Shown here: positions 1-9,715 of the stretch, piece after piece
Numbering within the stretch: position 1 is the first letter of the stretch
Layout: each line of letters begins with the position of its first letter
Source: Bernardetiaceae bacterium
GTDB lineage: Bacteria > Bacteroidota > Bacteroidia > Cytophagales > Bernardetiaceae
Direction: 5' to 3'
DNA: 64,000 bases
Assembly (NCBI GenBank): GCA_020832465.1
Contig: JAFIER010000011.1
Coordinates: 1 to 64,000, forward strand
Notes under the pieces: generated by a model
What the model was told of the DNA's origin: nothing
What the model saw: only the letters and a program-made list of their open reading frames with translations
Database searches by the model: none
Translations under genes and position numbers: made by a program

Positions 1-129
1 AAACTTGTTTTACTCAGGATTAGGTGCAAAAACATAGGAATACTAAGAAACAGATACAAAGTTTTCTTACAATACCCCCAAAAAAGCTAAATAAATTATT
101 TAGATTTATTTTAAATTACGGAGAGAAAA

Positions 130-1650
130 ATGAAAGCAAAAGTAAAAAGCCCTGATTTTGAGTATTTTACAAAATTACATAAAAAAGGCTTGAAAAATCA
201 AAGTCGATTTTTATTTGATAAAAACGGTTTACATGCTAATTTTGGTGCAGGATTGAAAAATAGAGACATGACACAACTATATACTTTTTTAAATATGAAT
301 GCATTCCGACTCATGACTAAAACGCTGCTCTCGCTGGCAGTTATTTGTCTGCTCTGGGCAGTCTCACCGTATCAAGCTTGGGCGCAAGATGACCCCCAAG
401 AAGATCAAACAGAACAACAAGCAGATGATGACGCTACAGACGATACTGATGCAGCACAAGATGACGCTACAGCCTCAGGAGGTACGTCCGCAAATGGATT
501 ATCTACTGACCAAGCAGTTATCGATGAAGGTAAAAAACTCTTCGATGCCAACTGCGCCCAGTGCCATGGTATCAATAAAAGAATGGTAGGCCCCGCACTT
601 GCCAATGTTACTGACCGTCAAAGTGTGCCTTGGCTTGTAAACTTTATCAAATACCCTCAAAGGGTTATTGATAGTGGAGATCCCTATGCTGTAAAACTCT
701 ATGAAGAGTATAAGCAGTATATGCCTAATCAAGATGCACTCGGTGATGAGAATATTCTCAAAATCCTTTCATACATCGAATGGGCACAAGAAAATGAAGG
801 TACAGCCGCTACAGCTTCTGGAGGTGGCGGTGGAGGTGGCAGTGATGCTTCAAAAGCAGATGGCCCTGCCTCAGGCTTACTATTAGGCATTATTATCGGA
901 CTTATTGTACTGCTACTTGTTATTGCCGTAGTTATGGCATTGCTTGTATCTGTATTAGTAGGATACTTGCGCAAAGAAGAAGGATTAGCCGCAGAAGACG
1001 AAGTGCTTCTCAACGAAAAAATCTTTGACATCAAGGCAATGCTGACAAATAAAGTTGTCATAGGTTTGGTATCCTTTATTTTACTTGCTGTAGTGGGCAA
1101 AGAAACGCTAAGCGGTTTATATAGCGTAGGTGTCCAGCGTGGATATGCGCCAGAGCAACCGATTAAGTTTTCTCACAAATTGCACGCAGGGTTTTACGAA
1201 ATAGATTGTGAATACTGCCACACAGGTGCTTCAAGAGGGAAATCCGCAGTTATTCCATCGGCTAATATTTGTATGAACTGCCACGGTGAAATCCGTCAAG
1301 GATCTCCCGAAATTCAAAAAATTTATCAAGCCATTGAAAATGATACCCCTATCCAATGGGTACGTATTCATAACCTTACAGACCTTTCTTATTTCAACCA
1401 CTCGCAACACGTGAATGTAGCGGGGCTCGAATGCCAAACCTGCCACGGCGAAGTGCAAGAAATGGAAGTCGTCCAACAAGTATCTTTACTTACCATGGGC
1501 TGGTGCATCAACTGCCACAGAGAACAAAAAGTGGCTGCCAAGGATAATGATTATTATGATCGTTTGATTCAATTGCACGAAAATGCCTCAAAAGAACCGC
1601 TGAAAGTAAGTGATATCGGCGGACTTGAATGCGGTAAATGCCACTATTAA
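130..1650 (+). CDS. actA: Alternative complex III subunit ActA, six-haem cytochrome c
   Basis: Electron-carrying subunit of alternative complex III, which oxidises menaquinol and passes electrons to the terminal oxidase at the inner membrane. Counting from the ATG at 130, a Sec-type hydrophobic segment at residues 63-85 is followed by a single-haem cytochrome c domain (CAQCH 142-146, likely Met ligand M198), a Gly-rich linker and membrane segments at about 250-278 and 308-322. Five further haem sites follow: CEYCH 360, CMNCH 381, CQTCH 435, CINCH 459, CGKCH 501. The usual ActA has five haems, so the N-terminal domain is an extra fused cytochrome. The ATG at 130 has GGAGAG at 120-125, but it puts the signal peptide about 60 residues inside; ATGs at 268, 295 or 313 would give a normal signal peptide. 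First gene of an act-cox operon. Function is certain, start is not. Confidence 0.93.
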   Translation: MKAKVKSPDFEYFTKLHKKGLKNQSRFLFDKNGLHANFGAGLKNRDMTQLYTFLNMNAFRLMTKTLLSLAVICLLWAVSPYQAWAQDDPQEDQTEQQADDDATDDTDAAQDDATASGGTSANGLSTDQAVIDEGKKLFDANCAQCHGINKRMVGPALANVTDRQSVPWLVNFIKYPQRVIDSGDPYAVKLYEEYKQYMPNQDALGDENILKILSYIEWAQENEGTAATASGGGGGGGSDASKADGPASGLLLGIIIGLIVLLLVIAVVMALLVSVLVGYLRKEEGLAAEDEVLLNEKIFDIKAMLTNKVVIGLVSFILLAVVGKETLSGLYSVGVQRGYAPEQPIKFSHKLHAGFYEIDCEYCHTGASRGKSAVIPSANICMNCHGEIRQGSPEIQKIYQAIENDTPIQWVRIHNLTDLSYFNHSQHVNVAGLECQTCHGEVQEMEVVQQVSLLTMGWCINCHREQKVAAKDNDYYDRLIQLHENASKEPLKVSDIGGLECGKCHY

Positions 1651-1747
1651 ACCAAGAATTTCTTGCTTAATAGTAGTAGGTTTTTTCTAAAATATTTTTA
1701 TATTGCAATGCCACTTGCAAGTGCAATCTCAAAATTGAAAATTTAAG

Positions 1748-4700
1748 ATGAAAATATCTAAAAAATCATATTGGAAAGGGCTTGAGCAGCTTACTAATGA
1801 CCCTGATTTTGTAAAGAATGCAGAAAAGGAGTTCCCGCAGTATCTTGCTATGAAAGATGCTTACGGTGATAACACTCAGCCCGAAGAAGAAGCTCCTAAG
1901 AGTACTTCGCGTAGAGACTTCTTAAAGCTCATGGGATTTAGCGTAGCTGCCGTTTCACTCGCAGCTTGCGAAACGCCCGTCAAAAAGGCAATCCCTTATC
2001 TCAACGCACCCGAAGAAATGGTGCCAACTATTCCTAATTATTACGCCTCTACATTCTCACTCGACGGCGAATACGCTTCTGTATTAGTCAAAACAAGAGA
2101 GGGAAGACCTATTTATATAGAGCCTAACAAATTTGCCGAAGGTGAAGGCGGGGTAAGTACAAGAGCTATATCTTCTGTGTTAAGCCTTTACGACAACGAA
2201 AAGGTAAGATTTGCTACCAAAGCAGGCGAAAAAACAGAATGGAAAAAGCTCGATGACGAAGTAAAAGCAGCATTAGCATCGGCAGGAAAGGTTACAATCG
2301 TAAGCAATACGATTATTAGCCCATCTACAGAAGCTGTAATTACTAAGTTCAAAGCTAAATATGCCAATGTAACTCACGTTACTTATGACGCTATCTCGCA
2401 AAGCGCAAAACTAAAAGCCAATAAAACAAACTTTGGTAAAGAAGTAATTCCTTCTTATCATTTTGATAAAGTAAAAGTTGTTGTAGGCCTGGGCGCTGAT
2501 TTCTTACAAGATACAAGAAACGCCGCTGCTTATGCTAAAACGCGTAGAGTATCAAAAGAAAAAACGGATATGTCGCGGCACTACCAGTTCGAGTCTTTGT
2601 ATTCCATGACTGGTGGTAATGCAGATTATAGAACGCCTATTAAGCCCTCACAAGAAGGACTTGTAGCTGCACACCTTTATAATATGGTAGCTGGCTCGGC
2701 TGGTATGCAAACGATTGAAGGACTCCCTAAAATAGATATTGCACACCTCGAAAAATGCGCCAAAGACCTCAAAAATGCAAAATCTAAGTCTATTGTTATC
2801 TCCGGCTCGAACGATCCTAATGTCCAAATGATTGTAAATGCAATCAATCAAGCACTTGGAAACTACGGACATACACTCGAGCTCGATGCACCCTCTCATT
2901 TAGCCAAAGGCAATGATGCTAAAATGGCTCAATTCGTAGATGATTTAGCAAAAGGTAGCATAGGTGCGGTTATTTTTTATAACTGTAACCCCGTATATGA
3001 CCACCCTATGGGCGATAAAATTGCCGAGGGTATCAAAAAAGCAAAATTATCCGTAGCAACCTCAGACCGCTTAGACGAAACCGCTTCCCTTTGCACTTAT
3101 AATGCACCAGACCGCCACTACTTGGAGTCTTGGAATGATTATGAACCACGAACGGGATTCTTTAGTGTAGCTCAGCCTACGATAAGACCTATTTTTGATA
3201 CAAGACAAGTACAGGACAGCCTATTAGTATGGGCAGACCAAAAAGGTGATTACAAAAACTTTATGAAAGGTTTTTGGAAAGATAACCTATTCGCTAAGCA
3301 AGCAGAGTACAACAACTTCAATGACTTTTGGAACAGACTGCTCCACGACGGTATTTTCCAAACAACTGGTAAAATTACCTATAAAGTGCCAGCAACTATA
3401 CCTACGGCAATTACTGCGGACATAGACTCCGTAGCGCAGGTAGGAACGCCACAAAGTAACCAACAAGCACAAAACTCGCAAGAGGAAGAGGTCGAAAGCC
3501 GTACTGTTTATACATCTTCAGCAGAAGGTAATTTTAATTGGGCTGATATTGCAGCAGCTATCAAAAAAACATACAAAGCTGATAACGAAGGCTTAGAGTT
3601 AGTCTTGTATCACGCACCCGCTATGGGATCTGGTGCCATGGCAAACAATCCTTGGGTACAAGAAACGCCCGATCCTATGACCAAGTTAGCTTGGGGGCAC
3701 GCCATACTCATTTCACCTGACAAGGCTAAGGAAATGGATATTGTCGTCAAAGAAATAAATACAAAACAAGTAACCCTCAAAGTAGGTGGTGTGGAAGCAA
3801 CCCTCCCCGCTGTTATTCTACCAGGATTACCCAATAATACCATAGGGCTTGCACTCGGATACGGAAGAGGAAAAGAAGCAGGTAAAATCGCTACCGAAGC
3901 AGGTGGTGTAAATGCCTTCAAAATGGTAAGCCTCAAAGATAATGCTTTGCATTATGCCGTAACAGAAGGCGTAGAGCTCTCTACCGCTAACGAGACTACC
4001 AAAATTGCACTTACGCAAACTCATAATACATACTTAGGACGTGAAACTATTATCCAAGAGGCTCTCCTCGAGGATTATAGAGATATTGCACGCTTCAAAG
4101 AAATGCGTTACGACCCTCAAATAGAAACAAGTAAGGGGGCAATGGATCCAGAAGATATTTCTCTTTGGGATATCAATGGCGATTGGTACGGCGATAGAGA
4201 CAAAAATAAGCCTGGTGCAAAAGCACGTGCTGAAAATAAAAAAGAACTTACAGAAGCCGAAAAAGAAATCTGGCTCAAAAAGCACCCGTTAAAGGCAGAT
4301 AAGCACTTGTACCCTATACATCACTGGGGAATGGTCGTTGATTTGAATACCTGTACTGGGTGCTCGGCTTGTATATCTGCTTGTAGCTTAGAAAATAACG
4401 TCCCTATCGTAGGTAAAGAGGAGGTTATACGACGAAGAGATATGCATTGGATTCGTATAGACCGTTACTTCTCTTCGGAGAGTAATACCCCTAGCGATTA
4501 TAAAGGACTTAAAAAAGTAGCGGAAAATCCAGAGGTTGTGTTCCAACCTATGATGTGCCAGCACTGCAACAACGCACCTTGCGAAACGGTATGTCCTGTA
4601 GCTGCTACCACACATAGTTCTGAAGGCTTAAATCAAATGACTTATAACCGTTGTGTAGGTACAAAATACTGTGCTAACAACTGCCCTTATAAAGTGCGTC

Positions 4701-5134
4701 GTTTCAATTGGTTCAAGTATCATCAAAATAATGACTTTGATTATTACATGAACAATGACATTGGTCGCATGGTATTGAATCCTGATGTAACAGTGCGCTC
4801 ACGCGGTGTTATGGAAAAATGTTCTATGTGTATCCAGCGTATTCAAGAAGGTAAATTGCGCGCACGCCGCGAGCGTCGTAAGCTCGAGGATGGCGAAGTT
4901 CAGGTAGCTTGCGCAAGTGCATGTCCTACTGACGCAATCACATTCGGAGATTTGAACAATCCAGAGAGTAAAATTGTGAAGCTACTCGAGCCAGAGCTTG
5001 GAGAGCGAGCTTATAATGTACTCAAAGAGATTAACGTTCGTCCTAATGTTTGGTATCTAACCAAAATTCGCAATAAAGACGAAGCGGATAGATTTCATTC
5101 AAAAGAAGCCCAAACTGAAAAAACAGAGGCTTAA
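1748..5134 (+). CDS. actB: Alternative complex III subunit ActB, molybdopterin-type/Fe-S protein
   Basis: Large periplasmic Fe-S subunit of alternative complex III, 1128 aa. Residues 54-60 read SRRDFLK, a twin-arginine (Tat) motif, followed by a hydrophobic stretch ending in a lipobox (LAAC, Cys74), so it is probably exported folded and lipid-anchored. Residues ~80-780 resemble molybdopterin oxidoreductases; in characterised complexes of this family that part carries no molybdenum cofactor. The C-terminal part is a ferredoxin-like domain with four cysteine clusters: CTGCSACISAC from 869, CQHCNNAPCETVC from 937, CVGTKYCANNC from 969, and CSMC at 1025 with CASACP about 30 residues later. This matches the 3x4Fe-4S plus 1x3Fe-4S relay known for ActB. 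It lies 97 bp after actA. Confidence 0.95.
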   Translation: MKISKKSYWKGLEQLTNDPDFVKNAEKEFPQYLAMKDAYGDNTQPEEEAPKSTSRRDFLKLMGFSVAAVSLAACETPVKKAIPYLNAPEEMVPTIPNYYASTFSLDGEYASVLVKTREGRPIYIEPNKFAEGEGGVSTRAISSVLSLYDNEKVRFATKAGEKTEWKKLDDEVKAALASAGKVTIVSNTIISPSTEAVITKFKAKYANVTHVTYDAISQSAKLKANKTNFGKEVIPSYHFDKVKVVVGLGADFLQDTRNAAAYAKTRRVSKEKTDMSRHYQFESLYSMTGGNADYRTPIKPSQEGLVAAHLYNMVAGSAGMQTIEGLPKIDIAHLEKCAKDLKNAKSKSIVISGSNDPNVQMIVNAINQALGNYGHTLELDAPSHLAKGNDAKMAQFVDDLAKGSIGAVIFYNCNPVYDHPMGDKIAEGIKKAKLSVATSDRLDETASLCTYNAPDRHYLESWNDYEPRTGFFSVAQPTIRPIFDTRQVQDSLLVWADQKGDYKNFMKGFWKDNLFAKQAEYNNFNDFWNRLLHDGIFQTTGKITYKVPATIPTAITADIDSVAQVGTPQSNQQAQNSQEEEVESRTVYTSSAEGNFNWADIAAAIKKTYKADNEGLELVLYHAPAMGSGAMANNPWVQETPDPMTKLAWGHAILISPDKAKEMDIVVKEINTKQVTLKVGGVEATLPAVILPGLPNNTIGLALGYGRGKEAGKIATEAGGVNAFKMVSLKDNALHYAVTEGVELSTANETTKIALTQTHNTYLGRETIIQEALLEDYRDIARFKEMRYDPQIETSKGAMDPEDISLWDINGDWYGDRDKNKPGAKARAENKKELTEAEKEIWLKKHPLKADKHLYPIHHWGMVVDLNTCTGCSACISACSLENNVPIVGKEEVIRRRDMHWIRIDRYFSSESNTPSDYKGLKKVAENPEVVFQPMMCQHCNNAPCETVCPVAATTHSSEGLNQMTYNRCVGTKYCANNCPYKVRRFNWFKYHQNNDFDYYMNNDIGRMVLNPDVTVRSRGVMEKCSMCIQRIQEGKLRARRERRKLEDGEVQVACASACPTDAITFGDLNNPESKIVKLLEPELGERAYNVLKEINVRPNVWYLTKIRNKDEADRFHSKEAQTEKTEA

Positions 5135-5186
5135 TCTGATTTGTACTTAATTGATTTAAATATACAATATCGAAAATATAAGCGTT

Positions 5187-6587
5187 ATGCAAATTGTATC
5201 ACAAGTAAGGGAACCCCTCATTACGGGAAAGCGCACCCTGCACGATATCACCGATGATATATCGAGCCGCGTAGAGGAAAAACCCTCGAAAGCATGGATT
5301 TTAGCATTTTTGTTATCCCTCGCTCTTTTAGGAGCCGGCGGTGTATTTCTCGGCGATATGCTGTGGAATGGTATCGGACGCTGGGGATTGAACCGTACCG
5401 TACAATGGGCTTGGGATATTACCAACTTTGTATGGTGGGTAGGTATAGGTCACGCTGGTACACTTATTTCTGCTGTACTATTACTTTTCCGTCAAAAATG
5501 GCGTACTGCTATTAACCGCGCTGCGGAAGCTATGACTATTTTTGCTGTAATTTGTGCGGCAGTTTGGCCCGTTATACACATGGGAAGACCTTGGCTTGTG
5601 TACTGGCCACTTCCCCTTCCGAACACTTTTGGTTCGCTTTGGGTAAACTTTAACTCACCACTACTTTGGGACGTATTTGCGATTTCTACTTATTTTTCGG
5701 TATCGCTCGTCTTTTGGTATATTGGTTTGATTCCTGATTTTGCTACGATTAGAGACCGTGCCGTAGGTAAATGGGGACGTTTAATTTACGGTGCATTGAG
5801 TTTTGGCTGGATAGGTGGTGCTAGATCTTGGGTACACTACGAATCCGTAGCCTTGATTTTGGCAGGTCTCTCTACACCACTTGTACTTTCCGTACATACA
5901 ATCGTAAGTTTTGACTTTGCAACCTCTGTAATACCAGGCTGGCATACAACGATTTTTCCACCTTACTTCGTTGCGGGTGCGATTTTCTCGGGCTTTGCTA
6001 TGGTACTTACGCTTATGCTTATCACACGTAAGGTCTATAGACTCCAGCATTATATTACGCTTGAGCATATTGAACTTATGAACATCATTATCATCGTAAC
6101 AGGCTCTATTGTAGGTATTGCTTATATCACAGAGTTTTTTATGGCCTGGTATTCTGGTGTTGAATACGAGCAGTTTGCATTTGTCAATCGTATGACAGGA
6201 GATTATTGGTGGGCTTATTGGGCGATGATGACGTGTAACGTAATCTCACCACAGCTTTTCTGGATTAAGAAAATTCGTACAAGTTTGGTTGCTACTTTTG
6301 TGCTTTCTATTATTGTAAATATTGGTATGTGGTTCGAGCGATTTGTAATTATCGTAACATCATTGCACCACGATTATCTGCCATCTTCTTGGGCTTATTT
6401 TACGCCTACTTGGTGGGATATTATGTGTTATGTATTTACATTCGGATTGTTCTTCACACTCTTCTTCTTGTTTGCTAAGTTTTTCCCTGTTATCAACATG
6501 GCAGAGGTCAAGACGGCTTGGAAAAACTCTAACCAAGATGTGTATAAGCACAACAAAACAATCGAAGATCCGAACAATGTTATTTAA
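5187..6587 (+). CDS. actC: Alternative complex III subunit ActC, NrfD-type quinol-binding membrane protein
   Basis: Integral membrane subunit of alternative complex III, NrfD/PsrC family, expected to bind menaquinol on the periplasmic side. The 466-aa protein has about ten hydrophobic segments beginning near residue 35, with Trp-rich loops such as FVWWVGIGHAGTL and a conserved HMGRPW stretch. Length is typical for ActC. It starts 52 bp after actB and is followed 32 bp later by actD, so it is cotranscribed. ActF (8092-9459) is its paralogue, a pairing characteristic of the complex. Confidence 0.95.
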   Translation: MQIVSQVREPLITGKRTLHDITDDISSRVEEKPSKAWILAFLLSLALLGAGGVFLGDMLWNGIGRWGLNRTVQWAWDITNFVWWVGIGHAGTLISAVLLLFRQKWRTAINRAAEAMTIFAVICAAVWPVIHMGRPWLVYWPLPLPNTFGSLWVNFNSPLLWDVFAISTYFSVSLVFWYIGLIPDFATIRDRAVGKWGRLIYGALSFGWIGGARSWVHYESVALILAGLSTPLVLSVHTIVSFDFATSVIPGWHTTIFPPYFVAGAIFSGFAMVLTLMLITRKVYRLQHYITLEHIELMNIIIIVTGSIVGIAYITEFFMAWYSGVEYEQFAFVNRMTGDYWWAYWAMMTCNVISPQLFWIKKIRTSLVATFVLSIIVNIGMWFERFVIIVTSLHHDYLPSSWAYFTPTWWDIMCYVFTFGLFFTLFFLFAKFFPVINMAEVKTAWKNSNQDVYKHNKTIEDPNNVI

Positions 6588-6619
6588 TTAGATTTTAATT
6601 CTCAAAACTACATTCTATT

Positions 6620-7285
6620 ATGGCTGCAACAGAAGCACAAAAAATGGAACTCAATAAGCATTTCGTAGTGGGTGTCTTCGATGACGAAGACACACTCGCT
6701 GATGCAATAACTTTTGTAAAGGAAAAAGGCATAAAAATTCATGAAGTATTTACGCCTTATCCAATTCACGGTCTTGAGCATAAATTAGGATATAAGCACT
6801 CTTGGTTACCTACAGCTGCCTTTCTATTTGGCGCTACGGGAACGACCCTTGCTTTGATTATGCAAATCGGTATGCTCGGTGTGGACTGGCCTATGATTAT
6901 TGGCGGTAAGCCTTTTATTGCAGTGCCTGACTTCATCCCCGTAACATTCGAGATGACTGTACTGCTCGCTGCTTTTGGTATGGTAGGAAGTTTTCTCGTA
7001 TCACAGGATATGAAACCACACAAAGTGCCTCGCATTTTTGATAGAAGAGCTACAGACGATAAGTTTATTATGGCTATTGATTTAGCTGAAAATACACTTG
7101 GCGAAGAGCAGCTCAAAGAAGTGCTCAAAGAAGCTGGCACGGAAGAGGGTACTGAAGAGCATCCCGCTATTTTCCGTAAGGATTTTACCGATGAGGAGAA
7201 TAACCCCTCTTTTATCGGATACGTACGTAAACTTTTTTCAGAAGGGGTATTGGCAAACGATACAAGCCGACCTGTAAAAAGCTAA
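6620..7285 (+). CDS. actD: Alternative complex III subunit ActD (DUF3341)
   Basis: Membrane-anchored subunit of alternative complex III, 221 aa. An N-terminal soluble domain (residues ~10-55, with VGVFDDEDTLADAI and VFTPYPIHGLE) is typical of DUF3341. Two transmembrane helices follow at about 62-85 and 105-130, then a short charged cytoplasmic tail. The family has no catalytic residues and is regarded as structural. Position between actC and actE and the 32- and 35-bp spacers fit the canonical act gene order. Confidence 0.93.
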   Translation: MAATEAQKMELNKHFVVGVFDDEDTLADAITFVKEKGIKIHEVFTPYPIHGLEHKLGYKHSWLPTAAFLFGATGTTLALIMQIGMLGVDWPMIIGGKPFIAVPDFIPVTFEMTVLLAAFGMVGSFLVSQDMKPHKVPRIFDRRATDDKFIMAIDLAENTLGEEQLKEVLKEAGTEEGTEEHPAIFRKDFTDEENNPSFIGYVRKLFSEGVLANDTSRPVKS

Positions 7286-7320
7286 TAGTTTTTGAATTCA
7301 AAATAAGAATATTATAAGAT

Positions 7321-7986
7321 ATGTTGAGGATTCGCATGATCAAACAATTCGTTTCAATGGTAGCAGTTGCCATAATATTGGCTTCCTGCTCTGCCGATGG
7401 TAATTATACGGGGATAGAGTATGCACCGCAAATGTACCATTCCGTACCTTACGAACCGCTTAGCCAAGTAGTAGATAAGGAAACTACTTTCTTAGGGCTT
7501 GTAGATTTGGGGTATAACAATACCATGCCACACTACAAAAACGGTGAGCTTAGAGGAGATACACTCTCGAATATGCTACTACCGGTAGAGGGCACGGTCA
7601 AAAGACAGTATTATACAAGTGCAAGCTTGAAAGATACAGTACTCTTTTTCGATTTACACCCTGATAGCCTTAACTACGCCGCTAAAAATTTGAAAAATCC
7701 ATTACCAAAAGGTGATGAGAAAGTCATTGAAAAAGGCAAAGCGCTGTACATAAGCTATTGCGCTGCTTGCCACGGCGAAAAAGGAGACGGAAAAGGTAAA
7801 GTCGGTGAAGTATATGGCGGTGTGCCTAATTATAAATCCGCTGCCTATAAAAATATGACAGAAGGGCATATTTTTCACGTGATTACACACGGAAAAGGTA
7901 GAATGTGGCCACACAAATCCCAACTCTCAGCAGAAGAGCGTTGGAAAGTAGTGCGCTATGTTCAAGAATTACAAAAAGAGGACTAA
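7321..7986 (+). CDS. actE: Alternative complex III subunit ActE, mono-haem cytochrome c lipoprotein
   Basis: Periplasmic single-haem cytochrome c of alternative complex III, 221 aa, a likely electron exit toward the oxidase. The N-terminus has a lipoprotein signal ending LASC. The haem site is CAACH at residues 147-151, and GRMWPH nearer the C-terminus supplies the likely axial Met. An alternative ATG at 7336 (MIKQF) would give a tidier signal peptide than the annotated MLRIRMIKQF. With the extra haem domain fused to ActA, the complex has two single-haem cytochrome domains. Confidence 0.94.
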   Translation: MLRIRMIKQFVSMVAVAIILASCSADGNYTGIEYAPQMYHSVPYEPLSQVVDKETTFLGLVDLGYNNTMPHYKNGELRGDTLSNMLLPVEGTVKRQYYTSASLKDTVLFFDLHPDSLNYAAKNLKNPLPKGDEKVIEKGKALYISYCAACHGEKGDGKGKVGEVYGGVPNYKSAAYKNMTEGHIFHVITHGKGRMWPHKSQLSAEERWKVVRYVQELQKED

Positions 7987-8091
7987 CTAAGTAGGAAGTA
8001 GAAAATACACTTACTTAACACTACATAACTCTTTGTGTAAGGTAACAATTTGTTTAAAATTCTTTAGGTAACTATATCAATATCATTAAAA

Positions 8092-9459
8092 ATGGCTGCA
8101 CACGGTACTTTCGATAGAGAAAAACTCGTTGAGCATTTTGAGTTCTCAGCAAAAGCTAAAAAAACAATTTTTACAATTGCTGGTATTGGACTTATCTTTG
8201 CGCTCATCGGAATTATATTACTTGCTACCGATTCGGGACATGACGAACATGCTAACCTTATCGAGAGTGGCAATACCCTTGCTTCTATAAGCGAGGAAGG
8301 CACTAGTGGAATAGAAGCTGGTGGACACGGAGACGAACACCACGCAGAATACCACTGGACACAAAGACTTAAAGCTAACTTCTGGGTTAATAGCATCTTT
8401 TTTCTTGGCATAGCTGTTATAGGAGTCTTTTTCGTGGCAATACAATACGTGGCTACTGCTGGATGGTCTGCTGGTATCAAAAGAGTACCAGAAGCATTTG
8501 GCTGGGCCGTGCCTGTATTCGCAGGATTTTTAGGATTCACTTTTATATGGGGGAACCACGAACTTTTTCACTGGACGCATGATTATTTATACGTTGAAAA
8601 TACACCTGGTTATGACGCTATCATAGCAGGCAAAGCACCCTATCTAAACTTACCATTTTTCTCTGGTAGAATGATCGTATTTTTAGCTGTATGGACGCTC
8701 TTCTTCTATTTAATTCGCAAAAATTCATTAGCAGAAGACAAAGCAACAAGCTTTGATGAAGTCTATAAAAAATACAGAAATATGGTAAAACTTTCTGCCG
8801 GATTCCTCGTATTTTTTGCCGTATCCTCTTCTATGGCCGCCTGGGATTGGGTGTTATCTATTGACACGCACTGGTTCAGTACTATGTTTGGCTGGTATGT
8901 ATTTGCTAGCTGGTGGGTATCAGGACTTGCTGCAATTACACTTGCTATTATTCTTATCAAAGAGGCTGGTTATTTGAAGTTTATCAATGAAAACCACCTA
9001 CATGATATGGGTAAGTATGTTTTTGCTTTTAGCATTTTCTGGACATACATCTGGTTCTCACAGTTTCTTTTGATCTATTATGCTAATATCCCTGAAGAAA
9101 CTATATACTTCATCGAGCGTTTGGGTACGCATTATGCACCTGCTGTTTTTGTAATATTGATTTTGAATTTTGCTTTTCCATTCTTGTTTTTAATGACAAG
9201 GGAGTCAAAACGCAAGCATATTACGTTAAAAATCGCTGCGATAGCCGTACTTATAGGGCATTACATTGATTTTTGGTTGATGATAACACCTGGTACGCTC
9301 AAAGAGCATGGTAGCTTTGGTTTCTTAGAAGCTGGTTTGCCTTTTGTATTTGTGGGTATTTTTGCTTATATTGTATGTTACAATTTAGCTAAGAACAAAG
9401 ATTCCTTAGTAGCAAAAAACCACCCATTATTGGAGGAAGCATACAACCACCATATTTAA
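8092..9459 (+). CDS. actF: Alternative complex III subunit ActF, NrfD-type membrane protein
   Basis: Second NrfD-like integral membrane subunit of alternative complex III, 455 aa with about ten hydrophobic segments, paralogous to ActC. The ATG at 8092 gives the expected cytoplasmic N-terminus before the first helix at ~25-45. A loop at residues ~60-95 is rich in His and Asp/Glu (GGHGDEHHAEYHW). It lies 105 bp after actE and ends the act part of the operon; coxB follows after 256 bp. Confidence 0.93.
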   Translation: MAAHGTFDREKLVEHFEFSAKAKKTIFTIAGIGLIFALIGIILLATDSGHDEHANLIESGNTLASISEEGTSGIEAGGHGDEHHAEYHWTQRLKANFWVNSIFFLGIAVIGVFFVAIQYVATAGWSAGIKRVPEAFGWAVPVFAGFLGFTFIWGNHELFHWTHDYLYVENTPGYDAIIAGKAPYLNLPFFSGRMIVFLAVWTLFFYLIRKNSLAEDKATSFDEVYKKYRNMVKLSAGFLVFFAVSSSMAAWDWVLSIDTHWFSTMFGWYVFASWWVSGLAAITLAIILIKEAGYLKFINENHLHDMGKYVFAFSIFWTYIWFSQFLLIYYANIPEETIYFIERLGTHYAPAVFVILILNFAFPFLFLMTRESKRKHITLKIAAIAVLIGHYIDFWLMITPGTLKEHGSFGFLEAGLPFVFVGIFAYIVCYNLAKNKDSLVAKNHPLLEEAYNHHI

Positions 9460-9483
9460 TAAATTAGGTGGCACAGATACAAA

Positions 9484-9515
9484 CCCCGACAGCTACTATA
9501 AAATTGCTGTTGGGG
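9484..9515 (+). promoter_or_regulatory. Hairpin in the actF-coxB spacer
   Basis: Arms CCCCGACAGC (9484-9493) and GCTGTTGGGG (9506-9515) pair with one G-U around a 12-nt loop. A-runs rather than T-runs follow on the plus strand, so this is not a standard intrinsic terminator for actF. It may stabilise or segment the act-cox transcript. The rest of the 256-bp spacer (9460-9715) holds nothing else I recognise. Confidence 0.4.
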
Positions 9516-9715
9516 AAAAACTTTGCATTGCGAAAACATATATATAAAACGCCATGTTTAGTAAGCAAGGGATATTCAAAGCTAAATATGTATTATGCAA
9601 TATTGGCTATTGAGTGGAACGAAAAAATGACTTCGCTTTAAACAATTCTATACTACATATTGTAGATAGACTGAAATAAAAAGGATTTAATTTACCATAT
9701 TTTGAATAAAAAATT

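Noticed and set aside
729-1100. A 123-codon minus-strand frame with a Pro-run opposite actA.
   Set aside because: It is antisense to the Gly-rich linker and membrane segments of ActA and has low complexity.
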